NCBI GenBank assembly: GCA_035566895.1
Contig: DATMQA010000128.1
Coordinates: forward strand, 1-37,676
Direction: 5' to 3'
DNA: 37,676 nucleotides
Origin: DATMQA01 sp035566895
GTDB taxonomy: Bacteria > Verrucomicrobiota > Verrucomicrobiia > Limisphaerales > UBA8199
Position 1 is the first letter of the stretch; each line of letters begins with the position of its first letter. The position numbers were made by a program, and so were the translations under genes. Below the pieces are notes generated by a model. That model worked only from the letters and a program-made list of their open reading frames with translations, was not told the DNA's origin and searched no databases. This document shows positions 31,467 to 37,676 of this stretch, piece by piece.

Positions 31467-34400
31467 ATGAAAACGTCAATCACATTCACGAATTCTAAAC
31501 ACCACAACCACACCAGCCACCTATCTTCCCCTTCTTTGCGCTCTCTGTGTTCTTTCGTGGCCGCTCAATTTGTTCTGACCACACTCCTCCTCCAAACCGG
31601 CCTCGTGACGGCGGCCGAGCCCTCCGCGGACCTCGCGGCCCAAATTAGCGGGGCCTCCGTCCTCTACCAGCAACTCATGTGGGTCGGCGGCAACCCGCCT
31701 TCCGAAACTGAAAACCGAGCCCTTTTTCAGGAGGTAAGCAAGATGCGTGCGCACGGCGTCGAACCCAGCCTGCCCGCGCTCGAACAATTCATCGCCGACC
31801 ACCCCGACTCCCCTTGGATTCCTTCCCTCCACGCCAACCTCGGCCGTTATTACCGCGAACACGGCCTCTACTCTCGGGCGCTCAAGCACTGGCAGGCTGC
31901 CTGGGATGCCACCCGCGCCGCCACCAATGGCCCCGCCAAGGACATCGCCGATTTCACCTTCGCCTACTGGACCAGCCTCCTGGCCAGTCTCGGCCGTGTG
32001 GACACCCTCACCGCTCTCTTTCATGAAACCCGAAACCGCATATTCGACGCCGGTCCGCTCCAGCAAATCATCGGCGAAACCAAAGAGGGCTACCACATGA
32101 TGCTCTCCGACCCAGGCGTTTGCTATAAGTGCGGCACCCTCGCGCTGCACAATGTCGCCAAAGCCCTGAAAGGACCCCGGTTCGATACCACAGACTTGGA
32201 TAGTATCCCCTCGCCCAAGAGCGGGTTCTGCATGACCAGATTATGCCAACTGGCCGAACACTTTAGCCTGGACCTCCTCCCGGCTGAGTGGGGCATGGAG
32301 AGGACAATCATCGTACCCTCCGTTGTGCATTGGAAGGAAAACCACTACGCCGCCATCATGGAGAAGAAAAATGACCGCTACCTGGTGCTCGACCCAACCT
32401 TCGGCAAACCTCGCTGGCTCAAAGAGAGCGATATCCAGGAAGAATCCTCGGGTCACTTCCTGGTCCCAAGAGACAAACTCCCAGATAACTGGAAGCTCCT
32501 GGCGGCTCTTGAGACCGACACCATTTTCGGTCGGGGTACTGCCGCCGGCATCACGGACCCCCACGATGGCTGCGGAAACGGAAGCGGTGGCCCTGGCGGC
32601 GGGCCCGGTGGCGGCCCGGGTGGCGGGCCCGGTGGCGGTTGCGGTGGCGGAGGGGGCGGACCCACCAAAGGGCCTCCAGGCGGAGGAACACTCGAGCCGC
32701 CAACGGGGGGTCCGCTTGATCCTCGGGGCGGCGGCCCCGGCGGCGGCGGTGGTTGCGGCGGAGGCGGAGGCGGCTCCGGCTCAGGCTCAGGTACGGGTGG
32801 CGCAGGTTCCGGCTGTTGCGACAACGGCAACTCCTCGAGTTCCGGCGGCTCCGGCGACGCGATCGCCAATGCGGAAGTCAAGCCCACGACTCCTGGCGGC
32901 GGCGGCGGTTCCAGTTGCGACAATTGCAACTCGTCCGATTCCGGCGGCTCTAGCAGCGCCCAACCCAAGGCTATCGCAAACGCTGTCGGCATGCCCATCT
33001 GGGAAGTCTCGGAGCCTTACATCAACGTCTGGCTCTATGACACCCCGATTACTTACCGGCCCGGGCTCGGGTACGGCGTCGCGTTCAAGCTCGCCTACAA
33101 GCAGCGCGAAACCAGAACCATCTCCGCCAATTTCTTCGGTATTGGCAAATTGTGGGACTGTTCCTGGCTTACCTACATCAGCGACGATAATCCTGGCTTG
33201 TCGGCAACAATGGAAGTGCCCGGGGGCGGAGAACGCACCTACAGGCCCGACAACAGCACAAAAGAGTACTTCAGCCACACTGTCCTGCAGCGTCTTACCT
33301 CCTCCACCAACTTGACAGGGTTCATTGTAACCTATCCAAATGGGGCCAAAGACTATTACACACTTGTCCCCACCAACCTGCTCAATGCCGAGCAGGTCGC
33401 TTTCCTCACCGCGCGAGTGGACCAGTCTGGCCACACCAACCAGTTCAGTTTCGATCAGAGTGCAAACATGGTCCGCCTGCAATACGTCATCGATGCCGAT
33501 GGTCGCACCACCACTCTAACCTACACCAACACCTCTTTCCCTTCCCAAATCACTGGCGTTCAGGACCCCTTCGGCCGCATCGCCACGCTCAAATATGATT
33601 CCACCGGCATGCTCACCAACGTTGTCGATCCCGCCGGCCTGGGCAGTTCTTTTATTTATGATTCAAGCGGCTGGCTCACCAACCTCTCCACCCCCTATGG
33701 TACCACCACCTTCGGGCACTTCTTCGATACTCAGGACCCTACAAACGAGTTCGATAACCCAAATCCCTATGTCTTCATTCGGGCTGTCCGCGTCGTCGAT
33801 GCCATGGGCGGCACCAATGTCTACATGCTCCGGCAGGATTCGAGCGAGGTTACAACTAACGGGAGCAATTACACTGTTTTCTTGGACTTATACTACCATC
33901 CGGACTCAGCGGTGCCGTTCTGGAACACCCTTCCACTCGACTCGTCCGGCCAACCGATCTTCAATGGTATTAGTAACATTGACAACGATTACATCCAATA
34001 CCGCGAAAGCTTTCACTGGGGACCGCGGCAGGCGGCCAGCCTGCCTCTGAACCCCAGCCTTTTTGGAGTGCCGGATTTCGTCAAAGCCCGAATGCGCCAC
34101 TGGCTCCATGAGGATACCACGGACGGAAAGGTCGGCCAGGTCTTCGACTTGCAGCAGGATCCAAGTCCGGATGGAGTCAATCCGGGTGAGGCCACTTGGT
34201 ACACTTTCGACGGCAAAGGCGCGATCAATGTTCAGGGCATTTACCCCGAACCCTCCCTGATCGCACAAGTCCTCCCCGATGGCACCACCTGGTACACTTG
34301 GTACCGCCGCGACGAATGGGGGCGCGCCACCAACGTCGTCGAAACCTACTCCACTAGCTACGGCGGCACCCAACTCACCCGCACCAACCAGTACTTCTTC

Positions 34401-37289
34401 GCTGCCAACAACGTTGACCTCGCCACCGCCATCGGCCCCTTGGGCGAAACCACCGCCGCTTTCGGCTACGACTCTAGCCACCACGTCACCAGCTTCACCA
34501 ATGCAGTCGGCGATGTCACCACTTGGACCTTCGATTCCCTGGGCCGCCTCACCAGCATGAAAACCCCGGCTGGGCTCACCCATAACAACGTCTATTTTGC
34601 CAGCGGCGATTACACCAACTGGGTCCAGACCTCGATCGACCTCGAAATCAACCGCACCAACTCCTTCACTTACACCAATGATCTGGTCGCCTCATCGACC
34701 AACGAGCTCGGCCTCGCCACCACCTATCAATACGATGCGCTCCGTCGCCTCACCAGCAGCACCGACTCGCGCGGAACTCTTTCCTACATTTACAACAATC
34801 TTGACCTTGCCCGGGTCATTGACCGGCTGGGGCTCACTAACAGCTTCGCCCATGACGCCCTTCGCCGGCTCACCGGGGTCACCAACGCTCTCGGGCGCTA
34901 CACTCTCTACAATTATTGCTCGTGCGGCTCGCTCGATTCGATGAGCGATGCGCTTGGCAATTTCACCTATTTTTATTACGACAACGCTGGCTGGCTCACC
35001 AGCGTCCTCTCCCCGGACAGCTACTCAGTTTCATACCAATACAGCCTTCTGGGCCAGGCTACCAATGTCAGCGACACCGCGGGCTACAGTCTCACCAATT
35101 GGTTCGATAACCAGGGCCTGCTCTATGCCGACCAGGACGCCTCCGGCTTGCTTTATCTGCTCCTGCTCGATGCCGAAGATCGCGCCACCAACAGCATCGA
35201 CGCCAACAACGTCGGCACCACCAACACCTTCGACCGCCTCGGCCGCCTCCTCGCCCGCCAATACCCGGACGGAGGCATTGAACAATTCGGCTATTCCGCT
35301 CGCGGCCTCACGGCTTATACAAACCAACTCAACCTCACCAATTTTTACACCTACGATGCGGCCCGGAGGAAAATCGGCGAAACCAACGCCAACCACGAGA
35401 TCACTCGATTCACTTACGATCCGGCCGGGGACCTGCTGACCCTCACCGATGGTAAAACCAACACCACAACCTGGCACTACGATCACTTTGGGCGGGTCTC
35501 AAACAAGGTCGATGCCGCCAGCACGGTCATCTTCGTCTACGCGTACGATGGCAACGACAGGCTCACCAACCGCTGGACCCCGGCGAAGGGCTCGACGGCT
35601 TACGCTTACGATGCCGCCGGCAACCTCCTGACCCTCCATTATCCGGTTTCGGGCACCGTCACCTTCGCCTATGACGCCCTCAACCGCCGCACAAATATGC
35701 TGGACGGCGTGGGCACAACGAAATATAGTTATACTGCTGCGAGCCAGCTCCTCACCGAGGACGGCCCGTGGCCAAGTGACACAGTGACAAACAATTACTC
35801 GAACCGATTGCGCGTGGGCTTGAGTCTCCAGCACCCATCCGGCTCTTGGACCAATGGCTTCGCCTACGACGCCGCCAAACGGCTGACCAATGTCACCTCT
35901 TCCGACGGCGCTTTCGGGTACAGTTACGACCCTGTGCGCACGAGGCTCCCCGCGGAGCTGTTGCTGCCCAACACGGCATACATCACCAACGCCTACGATC
36001 CCCTCGCCCGGCTCCTTGCCACTCATCTCCGGACCAGTTCCGGTGTCCTGACCAACAAACACGAATACCAGTACGACCTGGCTGGTGAGCGTACTAACCA
36101 AACCCGCATCGACGGTATCACCATCGCCTACGGCTACGACAAGATCGGCCAGTTGCGGACCAACTACGCTAGCGACAGCACCCACGACATGTGGGCTTAC
36201 GGCTACGACGCTGCCTGGAACCTGATCAAGCGCACTAACGGTAACAACGGCGTTTTTGTCACCACCTTCGCTTACAATAGTGTCAATGAACTCGCCTCCC
36301 CCAACGGCCCCGGCTATGACCAGAACGGCAACCTGACATCCTACAACGGGAATACCTACGTCTATGACGACGAAAATCGCCTGATCGAAATCCGCGACGA
36401 CAACAATTGCACCCACAAGACCGATTTCACCTACGATGGCCAGGGCCGCCTCCGCGTCCGGGACGAATACACCGGCTACGTGGACCCGATTTACAGCAAT
36501 TGCGATTGGACTTGGGCCTCCGAGACCCGCTACATTTATGACGGCTGGCGCGTGCTCGAGGAGCGCGATAACAGCAACGATCCCTTGGTCGCCTACACGC
36601 GCGGTCGCGACCTCAGCGGCACCTTCGAGGGCGCGGGCGGCATCGGCGGGCTCTTGGCGCGGACCGACGGCAACGGTTCAACATTCTACCACTCTGACGG
36701 CAGCGGCAACATCACCATGATGCTCGACACCAACCAGGCGATGGTTGCCAGCTACCGCTACAACGACCCGTACGGCTACAACGTCGCGGAAAGCGGCACC
36801 CTGGCCGATGCCAACGTTTACCGCTTCTCCAGTAAGGAATACGTAGGTGCGTGGGGGCTGTATTACTATGGCTATAGGTTCTATGATCCTGGAACGCAGA
36901 GGTGGATAAATAGGGATCCGGTGACCGACTTGGGCTTCTTAACCGCGGCGTTTGGCCGTACCGCGCAGTTGCCGTCTTCTTTGCTGCTTGGTGAGATTAT
37001 CGGAGGGCCAAATCTCTACGGATTTGTTGATAACGATCCAGAATCTAACTTTGATCTTCTCGGGCTCGCCCCCCCTTATAAGGGTCCGCCATATCGCGGG
37101 GCTGGCCCGCACCCTGCGTGCAAAGGCAGCAAGTCAGATTGTCAATTTGGTTGTTCTCTTGTGGGCCTAGCTGCGGCTGGAGCGTGCAAGTTGGCTGGTG
37201 GCCCTGCGACGATTTGCGCAGCTGTAGCAGTGGCTACGGCTTACATGTGCGCCAAAGCAGCCAATTGCGCCAGTTATCCGCTTCCCTGA
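31467..37289 (+). CDS. Secreted RHS/YD-repeat protein with N-terminal C39 peptidase domain and a variable C-terminal tip
   Basis: A 1940-residue protein with a signal-like segment (about 25-50). A TPR-like helical region (85-200) is followed by a C39-type cysteine peptidase domain: Cys222 (YKCGTLAL), His293 (ENHYAAIM) and Asp309 (YLVLDPTFG) form the expected triad. Residues 364-500 are a Gly-rich linker with many cysteines. After 510 comes the RHS entry domain (WEVSEPYINVWLYDTPITYR) and then about 1,200 residues of YD repeats. The conserved core ends in SSKEYVGAWGLYYYGYRFYD, WINRDP and DLLGL (about 1865). The last 73 residues (1868-1940) are unlike the core, hydrophobic, with seven Cys. Preceding 31222-31466 contain no gene. 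Likely an exported polymorphic toxin. Confidence 0.88.
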   Translation: MKTSITFTNSKHHNHTSHLSSPSLRSLCSFVAAQFVLTTLLLQTGLVTAAEPSADLAAQISGASVLYQQLMWVGGNPPSETENRALFQEVSKMRAHGVEPSLPALEQFIADHPDSPWIPSLHANLGRYYREHGLYSRALKHWQAAWDATRAATNGPAKDIADFTFAYWTSLLASLGRVDTLTALFHETRNRIFDAGPLQQIIGETKEGYHMMLSDPGVCYKCGTLALHNVAKALKGPRFDTTDLDSIPSPKSGFCMTRLCQLAEHFSLDLLPAEWGMERTIIVPSVVHWKENHYAAIMEKKNDRYLVLDPTFGKPRWLKESDIQEESSGHFLVPRDKLPDNWKLLAALETDTIFGRGTAAGITDPHDGCGNGSGGPGGGPGGGPGGGPGGGCGGGGGGPTKGPPGGGTLEPPTGGPLDPRGGGPGGGGGCGGGGGGSGSGSGTGGAGSGCCDNGNSSSSGGSGDAIANAEVKPTTPGGGGGSSCDNCNSSDSGGSSSAQPKAIANAVGMPIWEVSEPYINVWLYDTPITYRPGLGYGVAFKLAYKQRETRTISANFFGIGKLWDCSWLTYISDDNPGLSATMEVPGGGERTYRPDNSTKEYFSHTVLQRLTSSTNLTGFIVTYPNGAKDYYTLVPTNLLNAEQVAFLTARVDQSGHTNQFSFDQSANMVRLQYVIDADGRTTTLTYTNTSFPSQITGVQDPFGRIATLKYDSTGMLTNVVDPAGLGSSFIYDSSGWLTNLSTPYGTTTFGHFFDTQDPTNEFDNPNPYVFIRAVRVVDAMGGTNVYMLRQDSSEVTTNGSNYTVFLDLYYHPDSAVPFWNTLPLDSSGQPIFNGISNIDNDYIQYRESFHWGPRQAASLPLNPSLFGVPDFVKARMRHWLHEDTTDGKVGQVFDLQQDPSPDGVNPGEATWYTFDGKGAINVQGIYPEPSLIAQVLPDGTTWYTWYRRDEWGRATNVVETYSTSYGGTQLTRTNQYFFAANNVDLATAIGPLGETTAAFGYDSSHHVTSFTNAVGDVTTWTFDSLGRLTSMKTPAGLTHNNVYFASGDYTNWVQTSIDLEINRTNSFTYTNDLVASSTNELGLATTYQYDALRRLTSSTDSRGTLSYIYNNLDLARVIDRLGLTNSFAHDALRRLTGVTNALGRYTLYNYCSCGSLDSMSDALGNFTYFYYDNAGWLTSVLSPDSYSVSYQYSLLGQATNVSDTAGYSLTNWFDNQGLLYADQDASGLLYLLLLDAEDRATNSIDANNVGTTNTFDRLGRLLARQYPDGGIEQFGYSARGLTAYTNQLNLTNFYTYDAARRKIGETNANHEITRFTYDPAGDLLTLTDGKTNTTTWHYDHFGRVSNKVDAASTVIFVYAYDGNDRLTNRWTPAKGSTAYAYDAAGNLLTLHYPVSGTVTFAYDALNRRTNMLDGVGTTKYSYTAASQLLTEDGPWPSDTVTNNYSNRLRVGLSLQHPSGSWTNGFAYDAAKRLTNVTSSDGAFGYSYDPVRTRLPAELLLPNTAYITNAYDPLARLLATHLRTSSGVLTNKHEYQYDLAGERTNQTRIDGITIAYGYDKIGQLRTNYASDSTHDMWAYGYDAAWNLIKRTNGNNGVFVTTFAYNSVNELASPNGPGYDQNGNLTSYNGNTYVYDDENRLIEIRDDNNCTHKTDFTYDGQGRLRVRDEYTGYVDPIYSNCDWTWASETRYIYDGWRVLEERDNSNDPLVAYTRGRDLSGTFEGAGGIGGLLARTDGNGSTFYHSDGSGNITMMLDTNQAMVASYRYNDPYGYNVAESGTLADANVYRFSSKEYVGAWGLYYYGYRFYDPGTQRWINRDPVTDLGFLTAAFGRTAQLPSSLLLGEIIGGPNLYGFVDNDPESNFDLLGLAPPYKGPPYRGAGPHPACKGSKSDCQFGCSLVGLAAAGACKLAGGPATICAAVAVATAYMCAKAANCASYPLP
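31545..31562. repeat. Dispersed repeat fragment inside the RHS signal region
   Basis: CTGTGTTCTTTCGTGGCC differs at one base from 29899-29916. It encodes the residues LCSFVA of the RHS signal segment, so a repeat fragment is read as protein here. Confidence 0.6.
36896..36924. repeat. RHS core direct repeat, upstream copy
   Basis: Inside the RHS gene at the QRWINRDP coding stretch; aligns with 37472-37500. TGGATAAATAG (36903-36913) and GCAG (36896-36899) are identical and equally spaced in both copies. Confidence 0.7.
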
Positions 37290-37294
37290 CATTC

Positions 37295-37489
37295 ATGAAA
37301 AACATTGATACGGCCGCAACTTTTTATCAAGCATTGGCACTCGTTCCAATTGTTTTTTTTGACTCATACTACTTGGGTAGCCACTTTCTACTACAGGGTC
37401 TTATATTCTTTGTTTCGTTCCTTGGCACCGACTGGTTGAAGCGTCGAATTGTTCGAAAGCTTGAAAATCGAGCAGGGTTGGATAAATAG
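37295..37489 (+). CDS. Two-helix membrane protein, candidate immunity protein for the RHS tip
   Basis: A 64-residue ORF with ATG 37295, five bases after the RHS stop, so very likely co-expressed. It has two hydrophobic helices (about 12-27, YQALALVPIVFF, and 31-46, LLQGLIFFVSFLG) and a basic tail (WLKRRIVRKLENR), suggesting cytoplasmic termini in the inner membrane. By hand count 79 of 195 bases are G or C (about 40%), well below the surrounding genes, which suggests acquisition. The stop codon is supplied by a fragment of a second RHS core. RHS tips are normally followed by immunity genes, and membrane proteins usually protect against pore-forming tips. No family recognised. Confidence 0.65.
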   Translation: MKNIDTAATFYQALALVPIVFFDSYYLGSHFLLQGLIFFVSFLGTDWLKRRIVRKLENRAGLDK

Positions 37490-37500
37490 AGAGCCGCTGG
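37472..37500. repeat. RHS core remnant, downstream copy
   Basis: Read from 37470 the frame gives EQGWINREPLGD and a stop; the intact core has TQRWINRDPVTD. At the DNA level about 22 of 29 bases match 36896-36924, including the 11-mer TGGATAAATAG. This fragment overlaps the end of the immunity-like ORF. Confidence 0.65.
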
Positions 37501-37676
37501 GGGATTAAAAGGACTAGCAAGTCTGTTGAACAGAAAGGGGTCACCCATTAGGGCGCCCATCAACAGAAAAAACGTTGTCCGCTCCGGTTTTTTCTCTTCC
37601 GGTTTACACTACGGCTTGAAATCGTAATCACAGGACTGATCCGAATCTGCGTTTTCGTTGGTTTTGGTTCCGTATC
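37501..37676. other. No recognisable gene (end of window)
   Basis: Following the RHS core remnant all three plus frames are short or unlike known proteins; it may be the degraded start of an older displaced tip. Nothing certain can be said. Confidence 0.4.

Noticed and set aside
32323..33315. 330-codon frame-shifted plus ORF over the Gly-rich linker
   Set aside because: An out-of-frame reading of GGC-rich simple sequence that produces Ala/Pro-rich text.
35499..36416. 305-codon minus-strand frame opposite the RHS repeats
   Set aside because: The Val/Gly-rich repetitive product is the mirror of YD repeats and has no start signal or domain.
37369..37563. Minus-strand ORF over the end of the immunity-like gene
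   Set aside because: It overlaps the better-supported two-helix ORF, which follows the RHS stop by five bases, and has no recognisable features.

Overview
The window reads as a GC-rich chromosome fragment of a Verrucomicrobiota bacterium, most likely the Pedosphaera/Limisphaerales side of the phylum. Pointers to this are a pseudopilin with an H-X9-DG-type tail, Asn/Thr-rich secreted LamG and Ig-like proteins with a short C-terminal module, a huge sensor kinase with tandem OB-like periplasmic modules, an LptD-like outer-membrane protein, and dispersed repeats of the TTTAACCCATTTAACTC and TTCGTGG types. The lineage is inferred from family content and was not tested. No rRNA, tRNA, CRISPR array, insertion sequence or phage gene was seen.

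Positions 1-6326 are housekeeping: the start of an ACT-domain gene (minus strand, cut by the window edge), a radical SAM/SPASM-like enzyme, pyrC, a secreted thioredoxin-like protein, carA, a tail-anchored FHA protein and, convergently, hemB. Positions 6564-14394 hold a small uncharacterised ORF, an LptD-like barrel, a repeat-filled intergenic stretch (9222-9740), a calcineurin-like phosphoesterase, a soluble PAS histidine kinase, the relic of an antitoxin/PIN-toxin pair, an M16 peptidase and a LOG-family protein. Positions 14529-18312 hold three plus-strand genes: a polytopic membrane protein, a protein with two HLHP motifs (ATGA overlap), and a small secreted protein.

Positions 18429-26204 form a tight minus-strand operon in the order Na+:solute symporter, GH20 beta-N-acetylhexosaminidase, sensor kinase, NarL-type regulator. 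Gaps are 12 nt, a 4-nt overlap and 4 nt. This looks like an amino-sugar uptake and hydrolysis unit with its own two-component system. Its start region faces a divergent LamG/Ig surface protein; the two predicted promoters may share one palindromic -35 hexamer. A pseudopilin follows.

Positions 29840-37676 are the most accessory part. Two divergent, clearly paralogous sigma-70-like genes precede a 1940-residue secreted RHS protein. It carries an N-terminal TPR-like region, a C39 cysteine-peptidase domain with a visible Cys/His/Asp triad, a Gly-rich linker, RHS repeats, and a 73-residue C-terminal tip with seven cysteines. Five bases after its stop lies an AT-rich ORF for a 64-residue two-helix membrane protein, a good immunity candidate. 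That ORF runs into a fragment of a second RHS core (frame reads GWINREPLGD), so tip plus immunity gene are flanked by a direct repeat of core sequence and look like an exchangeable cassette. This is my best candidate for an undescribed system.
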